Shown: positions 7,371-15,597 of the stretch, piece by piece
Numbering within the stretch: position 1 is the stretch's first letter
Layout of the letters: each line of letters starts with the position of its first letter
DNA from: Agathobaculum ammoniilyticum
GTDB taxonomy: Bacteria > Bacillota > Clostridia > Oscillospirales > Butyricicoccaceae
Length of the DNA: 64,000 bases
Direction: 5' to 3'
Assembly: GCF_025567315.1 (NCBI RefSeq)
Contig: NZ_JAOQJE010000010.1
Location: forward strand, 58,886 to 122,885
The notes under the pieces: generated by a model
The model's database searches: none
Told to the model about the DNA's origin: nothing
Seen by the model: the letters and a program-made list of their open reading frames with translations, nothing else
Program-made: the position numbers and the translations under genes

Positions 7371-10300
7371 ATGCCGCAATGGACCAAAGAGCAGGAAACC
7401 GCCATCCATGACAGGGGCGGCGCGCTGCTGGTGTCGGCGGCGGCAGGCTCGGGCAAGACCGCGGTGCTGGTCGAGCGCGTGCTCGCACGTCTGACCGACC
7501 CGACCGATCCGGTGGATATCGACCGTCTGCTGCTCGTGACCTTTACCAACGCGGCGGCAGCGGAGATGCGCGAGCGCATCTCCGCTGCGCTGGGCGAGGC
7601 GGCAGCGAAAGCGCCGCACGATACGCGCCTGCGCCGTCAGATGTTTCTGGTACACCGCGCGAAGATCACGACCGTACACGCGCTGTGCCTGTCGCTCGCG
7701 CGCGAGCAGGCGGCGGCGCTCGGCATCGCGCCGGATTTCCGGCTGATGGATGAGAACGAGGGCAAGATCTTGCGCGCCGAGGTGCTTGAGGAGGTGCTCG
7801 ACGCAGCATATGAGCACGGGGATGAGGGCTTTTTCGCGCTCTGCGACCTGCTCGCCGCAGGGCGGGACGACAAGAAGCTGGGCGAGGTCATCCTTGGCAC
7901 TTACGAAAAAATACAGGCGCATCCCGACCCGCGCGCTTTCATGGAGGAGGTGCGGCAGGGGCTGTACGCGCGCGGGATGGATACGCCGCACGGGCGCGTC
8001 CTGCTTGCGCAGGCGCGCGCGGCGGCGGAGCACGGCGCGGCGTTTCTGCGCATGGCGGCGGCTGCGGTGACCGGCGTCGACGGCCTGGCCGATGCTTACC
8101 TGCCCGCGCTGACGAGCGATCTGAATCGCGCCGAGCGCCTGCTGGAAGCCCTGCGCGGCGGGGAGTGGGATGCCTGTGTGGAGGCCGCGCGGTCGATCAC
8201 GTTCGACCGGCTGGGAGCCGCGCGTAAATTTGAGGACAAGGCGTTCCTTGAGGAAGTCAAGGCGATGCGCGAGGAGTGGAAGGACGCCGCTAAAGCCATC
8301 CGCGGCAAATGGCTGACCGTTACGGCGGCCGAGGCCGAATACGACCGCGCCCTGACCGCGCGCGCGCTGTTTTCGCTGATCGACATGGTAAATGCGTTTG
8401 ACGACGCCTTTTCCGCGGCCAAGCGCGCGCGGAACGCGGCGGATTTCAACGATTTGGAGCATTTTGCGGTGCGCCTGCTGTACGAGGGGGGACGGCCCTC
8501 CGCACTGGCCGCAGCGCTGTCCGAAGGTTACGCGGAGATCGCGGTGGATGAATACCAGGACACCAACGCCGTGCAGGACGCGATCTTCCGCGCGCTGTCC
8601 CGCGATGGGACCAACCTGTTTATGGTGGGCGACGTCAAGCAGAGCATCTACGGATTCCGGCTGGCCGACCCCTCCATCTTCCTGTCCAAATACCGGACCT
8701 TTGCCGAGGCGGGGGAAGCGGATGCGGGACAGCCGCGCCGCGTGGTGCTGGGGCGGAACTTCCGCTCGCGCGCGGCGGTGCTGGATGCGTGCAACTATCT
8801 GTTTGCCGCCGTGATGGGCGAAACGGTGGGCGGCTTGGCGTATACCGATCGGGAAGCGTTGCATCTGGGCGCGGACTATTATCCGGACGCGGACGACCCG
8901 CGCTACCGGACCGAGGTGTTGCTGGTGGACGCGGCGGGGCTTGGCGAGGACGACGACGCGCCCGACAAGACTGCGCTCGAGGCCCGGCTTGCCGCGCAGC
9001 GCATCCGCGCGCTGCTGGACGAGGGCTTTCCCGTGCTGGATAAGGAAACGGGCGCCCTACGTCCGGTTACGCCGGGGGATATCGTGATCCTGCTGCGCGC
9101 CACCAAAACCAAGGCGCGCACGTTCATCGCCGCGCTTGAGCAGACGGGCGTTTCCGCGAGCGCGGAGGAGCGCGGCGGCCTGTTGGAAACCGCCGAGGTG
9201 GGCGCGGTGGTTTCGCTCCTGAACGTGATCGACAACCCGAGGCAGGACGTGGACCTGATCGGCGTGCTGCGTTCGCCGCTGTTCGGCTTCACCGAGCAGG
9301 AGCTGGCGGATATCCGGCTGACAGACCGCAAGGCAAGCTATTACGACGCGCTTATACAGTCGCGCGGCGCTTTCCCGAAGGTCGAGGTGTTCCTGCAGCG
9401 GCTGGACTTCCTGCGCGGCTTCGCGTGCGACCAGCCGGTGTACCGTCTGCTGTGGGAGATCTATGACCAGACGGGAGCGCTCGGCCTGTACGGCGCGCTG
9501 CCCAACGGCGCGCAGCGGCAGGCCAACCTGCTCGCTTTCTTCGAGCGGGCGCGGGCGTTCGAGGGGCAGGGCTTCCGCGGTTTGTTCGCGTTCGTGCGCC
9601 TGCTGCGCGGCATGCAGGAAACGGGCGAGGACTTCCAGACGGTTGGCGCAGAGGCGTCGGGCGGCGCGGTGCGCATCATGAGCATCCACAAATCCAAGGG
9701 GCTGGAATTTCCGGTCGTGCTGCTGGCGGACTGCGCGAAGCAATTTAACGAAGCGGACCTGCGCGAGCCGGTGCTGGTGCATCAGTCACTGGGGATTGGC
9801 GGCAAGTGCCGCGACCGGAGCCGCGGCGTACAGTACGACACAGCCGAGCGAACAGCGGTCGCGGTGCTGCAGCGTCGCGAGATGGTAAGCGAGGAGCTGC
9901 GCGTATTGTATGTTGCGCTTACGCGCGCGAAAGAGAAGCTCATCCTTACCTGCGCAAGCGGGACGCTGCAGCGGTCGCTGGAAAAATGGGCGCGGCTGGC
10001 CGCGTTGGACGAGCTGCCGCAGTATGCGATGGGCGCGGTGCGCGCGCCGCTGGCCTGGATACTCGCGCCGCTGCTGCGGCACCCCTGCGCGCGCGCGCTG
10101 AAAGAACAGTATGGCTTGTCGGTGCCGGAGCGCGGTACGGATAACGATGCGTTCCTCCTGCGCGTGTACCAGCCGGACGAGCTGGCGCTGCCGGAGCGGG
10201 AGGTGCTGCGCTATGTGGAGACGGACACGGCGGGATACGAGGTCAAGCCTTACCTGAGCTATCCGCGCGCTTATCTTTCCGAGCTGCCCAGCAAGCTGAC

Positions 10301-10937
10301 CGCGACCGGCGTGGGCCGCGGCTACCGTGCGGACGAGGCTGCGGAGGAGACGGCACCCCCGCGCCGCGAGCCGAAGCTGCGTGCGCCGCTGTTCGAGCAG
10401 GAGGCGCGGCGCCTCACGCCTGCTGAGATCGGCACGGCGCACCATCTGTTTATGCAGTTCTGCGATTTCGCGGCGGCCGCCGCGCCAGGCGGCGTGGAGC
10501 GCGAGCGCGACCGGCTGGAGGAAAAGCGCATCCTGTCGCCGCAGCAGGCGGCGGCGATTGAGCCGGAAAAGATTCGGGCGTTTTTCACCTCGGCACTGTA
10601 CCGCGGGTTGATGGCGGAGCATTCAGTGCGGCGGGAGTTTAAGTTCTCAGTGCTGGTGCCAGCCGCACGGTATTTTCCAGTCGCGGCCGACGCACCGGAG
10701 GAAAAGGTGCTGCTACAGGGCGTGATCGACTGCCTGATCGACACACCGGAGGGCTTTGTGATCGTGGATTTCAAAACCGACCGCGTATCAAAGGACGGGC
10801 TTGCCGCCCGCGCGGCGCGGTACCGCCCGCAGCTTGACGCGTATGCGGATGCGGTGGAGGCGGTTTTCGGTAGGCCGGTGAAACAGCGCGTTTTGTACTT
10901 TTTTGATACGGGAAATACCTGGGAAATGGGGGAATAG
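7371..10937 (+). CDS. addA: ATP-dependent helicase/nuclease subunit A (AddA)
   Basis: 1188-residue UvrD/Rep-type SF1A helicase fused to a RecB-family nuclease. Walker A SAAAGSGKTAVLVE near residue 30, motif Ia LLVTFTNAAAAEMRER, Walker B region VDEYQDTNAVQ (about residue 400), motif III GDVKQSIYGFR, motif V VRIMSIHKSKGLEFPVV, and motif VI RVLYVALTRAKEKL. The C-terminal nuclease has GVIDCLIDTPEGF followed by VDFKTD. GTG 7362 overlaps addB, but ATG 7371 is better spaced from AGGGGG at 7355-7360. No terminator immediately follows; transcription may run to the palindrome at 11083. Confidence 0.95.
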   Translation: MPQWTKEQETAIHDRGGALLVSAAAGSGKTAVLVERVLARLTDPTDPVDIDRLLLVTFTNAAAAEMRERISAALGEAAAKAPHDTRLRRQMFLVHRAKITTVHALCLSLAREQAAALGIAPDFRLMDENEGKILRAEVLEEVLDAAYEHGDEGFFALCDLLAAGRDDKKLGEVILGTYEKIQAHPDPRAFMEEVRQGLYARGMDTPHGRVLLAQARAAAEHGAAFLRMAAAAVTGVDGLADAYLPALTSDLNRAERLLEALRGGEWDACVEAARSITFDRLGAARKFEDKAFLEEVKAMREEWKDAAKAIRGKWLTVTAAEAEYDRALTARALFSLIDMVNAFDDAFSAAKRARNAADFNDLEHFAVRLLYEGGRPSALAAALSEGYAEIAVDEYQDTNAVQDAIFRALSRDGTNLFMVGDVKQSIYGFRLADPSIFLSKYRTFAEAGEADAGQPRRVVLGRNFRSRAAVLDACNYLFAAVMGETVGGLAYTDREALHLGADYYPDADDPRYRTEVLLVDAAGLGEDDDAPDKTALEARLAAQRIRALLDEGFPVLDKETGALRPVTPGDIVILLRATKTKARTFIAALEQTGVSASAEERGGLLETAEVGAVVSLLNVIDNPRQDVDLIGVLRSPLFGFTEQELADIRLTDRKASYYDALIQSRGAFPKVEVFLQRLDFLRGFACDQPVYRLLWEIYDQTGALGLYGALPNGAQRQANLLAFFERARAFEGQGFRGLFAFVRLLRGMQETGEDFQTVGAEASGGAVRIMSIHKSKGLEFPVVLLADCAKQFNEADLREPVLVHQSLGIGGKCRDRSRGVQYDTAERTAVAVLQRREMVSEELRVLYVALTRAKEKLILTCASGTLQRSLEKWARLAALDELPQYAMGAVRAPLAWILAPLLRHPCARALKEQYGLSVPERGTDNDAFLLRVYQPDELALPEREVLRYVETDTAGYEVKPYLSYPRAYLSELPSKLTATGVGRGYRADEAAEETAPPRREPKLRAPLFEQEARRLTPAEIGTAHHLFMQFCDFAAAAAPGGVERERDRLEEKRILSPQQAAAIEPEKIRAFFTSALYRGLMAEHSVRREFKFSVLVPAARYFPVAADAPEEKVLLQGVIDCLIDTPEGFVIVDFKTDRVSKDGLAARAARYRPQLDAYADAVEAVFGRPVKQRVLYFFDTGNTWEMGE

Positions 10938-10960
10938 CGGTTAAGGATGCGTTAAGAAAA

Positions 10961-11042
10961 CGCCGATCGGGTTGACAAGGCCGCGGATAGATGGTAGCCT
11001 GTTATCAGCAAAAGAGAGCAACCCCATCGGCGGAAAACGCCG
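10961..11042 (+). other. Candidate structured RNA or operator region before guaB
   Basis: CGCCGATCGGGTTG (10961-10974) and CAACCCCATCGGCG (11019-11032) are inverted repeats matching at 13 of 14 positions, enclosing an inner pair ACAAGGC/GCCTGTT. The 3' arm overlaps a second hairpin CGGCG-GAAAA-CGCCG (11028-11042), so the two structures exclude each other. I match it to no riboswitch class I know. Confidence 0.4.
10972..11000 (+). promoter_or_regulatory. Possible promoter inside the inverted repeat
   Basis: TTGACA (10972-10977), 17-bp spacer, extended -10 TGG-TAGCCT (10995-11000). It would make a short RNA of about 115 nt ending at the palindromic terminator 11083-11124, with no ORF. Confidence 0.4.
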
Positions 11043-11082
11043 CAAGTTTTTAAGTAGACCACAACATTCATTCCTCATTTCT

Positions 11083-11124
11083 AATAGAAAGAACCGCAGC
11101 AGATCTGCTGCGGTTCTTTCTATT
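11083..11124. terminator. 42-bp perfect palindrome, terminator-like
   Basis: Two exact 21-nt arms with no central spacer (arm 11083-11103 starts AATAGAAAGAACCGC). The outer arm ends are A-rich and T-rich, so it can act as a bidirectional terminator for addBA or for the small RNA. Confidence 0.75.
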
Positions 11125-11196
11125 GTCCGCATCGCTATTGCGCGCTTTGTATAAGCGGGCCGCGCCAAAAACCTGCAAAATCTGCTATATGCCTGC

Positions 11197-11225
11197 TTTA
11201 CTTTACCTGGTAAAAAGGATATAAT
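11197..11225 (+). promoter_or_regulatory. guaB promoter
   Basis: -35 TTTACT (11197-11202), 17-bp spacer, -10 TATAAT (11220-11225), about 54 bases before the start codon. Confidence 0.75.
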
Positions 11226-11278
11226 AAAAAGCAATATACAATCTGGAAAAACAGGAATGAAAAAGGAGAGGAAAACGT

Positions 11279-12784
11279 ATGGCGTATTATTTTAGCGAGC
11301 CTTCGCACACGTTCAACGAATACCTGCTCGTACCCGGTTATTCGTCCGCGGAATGTATTCCAGCGAACGTCAGCCTCCGCACCCCGATCGTCAAGTTCAG
11401 AAAAGGACAGGAGTCCTCCCTGTATGCGAACATCCCGATGGTTTCGGCCATCATGCAGGCGGTTTCGGACGACCGCATGGCGATCGCGCTTGCGCAGGAG
11501 GGCGGCATTTCCTTTATTTACGGCTCGCAGACCATCGAGAGCGAGGCCGCGATGGTGTCCCGCGTCAAAAGCTACAAGGCCGGCTTTATCGTATCCGATT
11601 CCAACGTCAAGCCGGATCAGACGCTGGCGGATATCCTCGACCTGAAAGCGCGGACCGGCCACTCCACCGTTGCGGTCACGGACGACGGCACGGCTACCGG
11701 CAGACTGCTCGGCATCGTCACCAGCCGCGATTACCGCGTTTCCCGTATGGAAACCAACGTGAAGGTGTCCGAGTTCATGACCCCGTTTGAAAAGCTGATT
11801 ACCGCGCCGGCGGACACCACGCTCAAGATCGCCAACGATATCATATGGGATCATAAGCTTAATTCGCTCCCGCTGGTGGATGAGGAGCAGCATCTTGTTT
11901 ATCTGGTGTTCCGCAAGGACTATGACAGCCACAAGGCAAATTCGCTCGAACTGCTTGACGAGCATAAGCGCTATGTTGTGGGCGCGGGCATTAATACCCG
12001 CGATTATGCCGAGCGCGTACCCGCTCTGGTCGAGGCCGGCGCGGATGTGCTGTGCATCGATTCCTCCGAGGGCTTTTCCGAGTGGCAGAGCCGTACGCTC
12101 GCGTGGGTGCGCGAGAATTACGGCGACTCGGTCAAGGTCGGCGCGGGCAACGTCGTCGATCGGGAAGGCTTCCGCTTCCTCGCGGACGCGGGCGCGGACT
12201 TTGTCAAGGTCGGCATCGGCGGCGGCTCGATCTGCATTACCCGCGAGCAGAAGGGCATCGGCCGCGGTCAGGCGACCGCGCTGATCGAGGTTGCCGCGGC
12301 GCGCGATGAATATTACCTGGAAACCGGCGTATATGTGCCGATCTGCTCGGACGGCGGCATCGTACACGATTACCATTGCACGCTGGCGCTGGCCATGGGT
12401 GCGGACTTCCTGATGCTGGGGCGCTACTTCTCCCGCTTTGACGAATCCCCGACCAACAAGGTCAACATCAACGGCAGCTACATGAAGGAATACTGGGGCG
12501 AAGGCTCGGCTCGCGCGCGCAACTGGCAGCGCTACGACATGGGCGGCGACAAGAAGCTGTCCTTTGAGGAGGGCGTGGATTCCTATGTGCCGTACGCCGG
12601 CTCGCTCAAGGATAACTTGGGGCTGACGCTGAGCAAGGTGCGTTCGACTATGTGCAACTGCGGCGCGCTCTCCATTCCGGAATTCCAGAAGAAGGCGAAG
12701 ATTACGCTCGTATCCGCCACCTCGATTGTCGAGGGCGGCGCGCATGACGTTGTGCTGAAGGAAACCTCGACAACGTCCAAGTAA
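11279..12784 (+). CDS. guaB: IMP dehydrogenase
   Basis: 501 residues. Oxidises IMP to XMP with NAD+, the committed step of GMP synthesis. The catalytic loop GIGGGSICITREQKGIGRGQ carries Cys319; SDGGI (phosphate binding) and the flap region follow. A CBS-pair Bateman module lies at about 100-225. The N-terminal core reads PMVSAIMQAVSDDRMAIALAQEGGISFIYGSQ instead of the usual PMDTVTE/GGIGIIHKN wording, so this is the divergent Clostridia-type IMPDH. RBS AAAGGAGAGG. Own promoter at 11197; weak terminator downstream. guaA is not adjacent. Confidence 0.9.
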   Translation: MAYYFSEPSHTFNEYLLVPGYSSAECIPANVSLRTPIVKFRKGQESSLYANIPMVSAIMQAVSDDRMAIALAQEGGISFIYGSQTIESEAAMVSRVKSYKAGFIVSDSNVKPDQTLADILDLKARTGHSTVAVTDDGTATGRLLGIVTSRDYRVSRMETNVKVSEFMTPFEKLITAPADTTLKIANDIIWDHKLNSLPLVDEEQHLVYLVFRKDYDSHKANSLELLDEHKRYVVGAGINTRDYAERVPALVEAGADVLCIDSSEGFSEWQSRTLAWVRENYGDSVKVGAGNVVDREGFRFLADAGADFVKVGIGGGSICITREQKGIGRGQATALIEVAAARDEYYLETGVYVPICSDGGIVHDYHCTLALAMGADFLMLGRYFSRFDESPTNKVNINGSYMKEYWGEGSARARNWQRYDMGGDKKLSFEEGVDSYVPYAGSLKDNLGLTLSKVRSTMCNCGALSIPEFQKKAKITLVSATSIVEGGAHDVVLKETSTTSK

Positions 12785-12803
12785 TACGGTTTTTGACCCT
12801 AAG

Positions 12804-12835
12804 ATTGCCCCGTAGAAGACTGCGGGGCAATTCTT
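12804..12835 (+). terminator. guaB terminator
   Basis: Stem ATTGCCCCG/CGGGGCAAT with a 10-nt loop, then TCTT. Moderate strength. Confidence 0.65.
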
Positions 12836-12853
12836 ATCGGAAAGGAGGCAGAC

Positions 12854-13507
12854 ATGGATACGGAAAAGTGGATGGACGCGTTCACACAGGCGGTGCTGGA
12901 AGCGTTCGGTGAAAGGGTGTGCTGCGTTGGCCTGCAGGGCAGCCGAGCCCGCGGGGAAGCGGGGCCGGACGGCGACATTGATGTGGTCGTGATCCTGGAT
13001 GCATGGCACATGGAGGACTGGCCGCGCTATGAGGCGGTGCTGGAAAGCCTGCCCGCACGGGACAAGGTGTGCGGCTTTGTATCCGGCTGGGAAGAACTGC
13101 TGCACTGGGAGCCGTCCGAGCTGTTCGGGTTCTACTATGATACTAGGGTGTGGTACGGCAGCCTTGCGGCGCTGCGGGAGCGCTTCGGTCCGTCCGACGC
13201 CCGCCGCGCCGTGAGGATCGGCGCCTGCGGGATCTACCATATGTGCGTACATAACCGCCTGCACGAAAAAAGCGGGCAGCTCCTGCGGGAGCTGTATAAA
13301 TCCGCCTTTTTCGTTCTGCGCGCGGTGCATTTCTGTCGGACGGGCGCGTTTGTTGTCCGCCGGTCGGAGCTTCTGCCGCTATTGCAGGGGGAGGAACGGC
13401 TGATCCTGACGGCGGGCATGCCGCATCAGGAGGGGACGGAACCGTTTGCAATCCAATCCGAGCGGCTTTTGCAGTGGGCGGGTAGCCTGATCCGGTCTTA
13501 CACTTGA
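12854..13507 (+). CDS. Nucleotidyltransferase-domain protein
   Basis: 217 residues. Pol-beta-type nucleotidyltransferase signature: GLQGSRARGEAGPDGDIDVVVILD at about 26-49, i.e. the GS loop followed by the two metal-binding aspartates of DxD. The rest is helical and may be a substrate domain, as in aminoglycoside or minimal nucleotidyltransferases; substrate unknown. Starts at ATG 12854 after GGAAAGGAGG. The CLC gene follows 30 bases later on the same strand. Confidence 0.75.
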   Translation: MDTEKWMDAFTQAVLEAFGERVCCVGLQGSRARGEAGPDGDIDVVVILDAWHMEDWPRYEAVLESLPARDKVCGFVSGWEELLHWEPSELFGFYYDTRVWYGSLAALRERFGPSDARRAVRIGACGIYHMCVHNRLHEKSGQLLRELYKSAFFVLRAVHFCRTGAFVVRRSELLPLLQGEERLILTAGMPHQEGTEPFAIQSERLLQWAGSLIRSYT

Positions 13508-13537
13508 GGGTTTTGAGGAATGAGGGAGAGTGTGGGA

Positions 13538-14791
13538 ATGGAATGGGAGTACTGGAAGAAGCAGGCGAAAAACGCGCTTATCTTTGCGAGATGGTGCGTG
13601 TTCGCGGTTGTGATCGGCGTTGTGGTCGGGGTGACCGGCACGGCGTTCCACCACGCGCTCGACTGGGCGGGGAGGATGCGGGAGCAGCATGACTGGCTGC
13701 TGTACCTCCTGCCGCTCGCGGGTGTGTTCATCGCGTTCTGGTATAAGAAGAGCGAAATGCCGCTGGAACGCGGTACGAATTTCATTTTAACATCGGTGCG
13801 GGAGAACCATCCGGTCCGCCTGCGGCTGGCGCCGAGCATTTTCGTCACCTCGGTGCTGACCCACCTTTGCGGCGGCTCCGCGGGACGTGAGGGCGCGGCG
13901 CTTCAGCTCGGCGGTTCGATCTCGGGCAACATCGGACACTGGATGCGGCTGGACGACCGTGATTCACGCACGATTACCATGTGCGGCATGGCGGCGGGCT
14001 TTGCGGCGCTGTTCGGCACGCCGCTGGCGGCGACCGTATTCGCGATGGAGGTCATCAGCGTGGGTGTGATGTATTATGCGGCTCTGTTCCCGTGTGTACT
14101 GGCGTCGCTGATTGCGCATGGCGTCGCCGTCGCGCTGGGGGGAGAAACCACGCGCTTCGCCCTCCATGCCGTGCCGGATCGGCTCGACGCGCCTCTGATC
14201 GCGCGCCTAGTGCTGTTTGGCGTGGTATGCGCGGTGCTGAGCGCGGTGGTCTGCATCCTGTTCCACCAGATCGGGCGCTTTTTGAAAAGGAAGATCCCCA
14301 ACCAGTATATCTGCATTGCCGCCGGCGGCGCGGCTGTCGCAGCGGTGTCGCTGCTGCTCGGCACACGGGACTACAACGGCGCGGGCATGGCGGTGATCGA
14401 ACGGGCCATTGCGGGGGAGGCGCACTACACGGCGTTTTTTATTAAGCTTGTGCTGACCGCCATCACGATCGGCGTGGGGTATAAGGGCGGCGAGATCGTG
14501 CCGGTGCTGTTCATCGGGGCGACGTTCGGCGCCGCTTACGGCGGGTTTTTTGGTCTCGCCTCTTCCTTCGCCGCCGGACTTGGCATGACGGCGGTGTTCT
14601 GCGGCGTGACTAACTCCCCGTTGACCTCGATCCTGCTGGCCTATGAGCTGTTCGGCGGGCAGTCGCTCGGCCTGTTTGCGCTTGTGATTTCCATTGCCTA
14701 TATGCTCAGCGGCTATTACGGCCTGTACAGCGAACAGAAGATCCTGTACTCCAAGATGCGGCCGCAATTTATCGACAGAAAAACCAAGTAA
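13538..14791 (+). CDS. CLC-family anion transporter, CLC-F-like
   Basis: 417-residue integral membrane protein with about ten helices. It has the CLC selectivity segment GGSAGREGAALQLG, whose Glu is the gating/proton glutamate, and GYKGGEIVPVLFIGATFG. The latter, with GGE before the proline, and ERGTNFI in place of GSGIP, resembles the fluoride-exporting CLC-F branch more than chloride CLCs; that assignment is inference. No fluoride riboswitch is visible upstream. ATG 13538 is preferred over 13520 because GAGGGAG lies nine bases before it. Confidence 0.85.
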   Translation: MEWEYWKKQAKNALIFARWCVFAVVIGVVVGVTGTAFHHALDWAGRMREQHDWLLYLLPLAGVFIAFWYKKSEMPLERGTNFILTSVRENHPVRLRLAPSIFVTSVLTHLCGGSAGREGAALQLGGSISGNIGHWMRLDDRDSRTITMCGMAAGFAALFGTPLAATVFAMEVISVGVMYYAALFPCVLASLIAHGVAVALGGETTRFALHAVPDRLDAPLIARLVLFGVVCAVLSAVVCILFHQIGRFLKRKIPNQYICIAAGGAAVAAVSLLLGTRDYNGAGMAVIERAIAGEAHYTAFFIKLVLTAITIGVGYKGGEIVPVLFIGATFGAAYGGFFGLASSFAAGLGMTAVFCGVTNSPLTSILLAYELFGGQSLGLFALVISIAYMLSGYYGLYSEQKILYSKMRPQFIDRKTK

Positions 14792-14832
14792 GGCGGCGCG
14801 TCCGCCGGTATTCCCCGGGAGGAAGAGAACCA

Positions 14833-15489
14833 ATGCACGATTTCAAAGGCGCAATTTTCGATATGGATGGCACGCTGCTCGACTCCATGCCGGTATGGAA
14901 ACGGCTGACACAGGGGTACCTGAGCCAGTTCGGCCTGCACATCACGGATCAGGACTATGCGGTGACCGAGGGCTTTTCCCAGCCGCAGGTGGCGCAGTAT
15001 TTCATCGAGCGCTATCCAGAGCTGCCGATTGACGTGCAGAGCATGATGGACGGGATGGACCGCCTGATCACCGCGCGATATGAAACGATAGCCAGGCCGA
15101 AGGACGGGGTGTTCCGGTTTCTGGAGGGACTGCGCCGCCGCGGCGTAAAAATGGCGATCGCCACGCTGACCGCGCGGCGGCATGCGGAAAAGGCGCTGCG
15201 CGACCGCGGGATGCTGAATTATTTCGCATTCATGCTGACGATCGAGGATGTCGGCATCTCCAAGCACGAGCCGGATATCTACCTGCGCGCGGCGGAGCGG
15301 CTGGGGCTGCGCCCTGCGGACTGCATCGTGTTCGAGGACGCGCCCTACGCAGGCGTAACCGCAAAGCGGGCGGGCTTTCGGGTATGCGGCATGGCCGAGC
15401 CGGCCTATGCGGCGGGGGAGGCCGAGCTGCGGGCAGCCAGCGACTTCTTTGTGGAGGCATCCTTTGACGAACTGGCAGGAAAGTTGTAA
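14833..15489 (+). CDS. HAD-superfamily phosphatase (beta-PGM-like)
   Basis: 218 residues. Motif I FDMDGTLLDS (9-18), helical cap, motif II IATLTA (about 109-114), motif III K in SKHEPDIY, motif IV VFEDAPYAG. This is the beta-phosphoglucomutase/phosphatase subclass; substrate cannot be read. Preceded by GGGAGGAAGAG and 41 bases after the CLC gene, so possibly co-transcribed. Confidence 0.85.
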   Translation: MHDFKGAIFDMDGTLLDSMPVWKRLTQGYLSQFGLHITDQDYAVTEGFSQPQVAQYFIERYPELPIDVQSMMDGMDRLITARYETIARPKDGVFRFLEGLRRRGVKMAIATLTARRHAEKALRDRGMLNYFAFMLTIEDVGISKHEPDIYLRAAERLGLRPADCIVFEDAPYAGVTAKRAGFRVCGMAEPAYAAGEAELRAASDFFVEASFDELAGKL

Positions 15490-15496
15490 AAAAAAC

Positions 15497-15525
15497 TTGC
15501 AATATCAACGATTATCCCGTAAACT
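15497..15525 (+). promoter_or_regulatory. Promoter of the MATE-luxS operon
   Basis: TTGCAA (15497-15502), 17-bp spacer, TAAACT (15520-15525). The leader then holds an imperfect 12-bp hairpin (about 15545-15572). Confidence 0.6.
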
Positions 15526-15597
15526 ATAAGTGAGGATAAATTTGAGCTGCGCCGGACAAGCTCCGGGGCGGCTTCGTTGTCGTTAGGGGGAATGAAA

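Noticed and set aside
11028..11042. Purine or ZTP/THF riboswitch before guaB
   Set aside because: The conserved core bases of these classes (as I know them) are absent; only a generic GAAAA-loop hairpin is seen.
12785..13537. Toxin-antitoxin pair (MNT/HEPN) at the nucleotidyltransferase gene
   Set aside because: The protein is longer than MNT antitoxins and no HEPN partner is adjacent.
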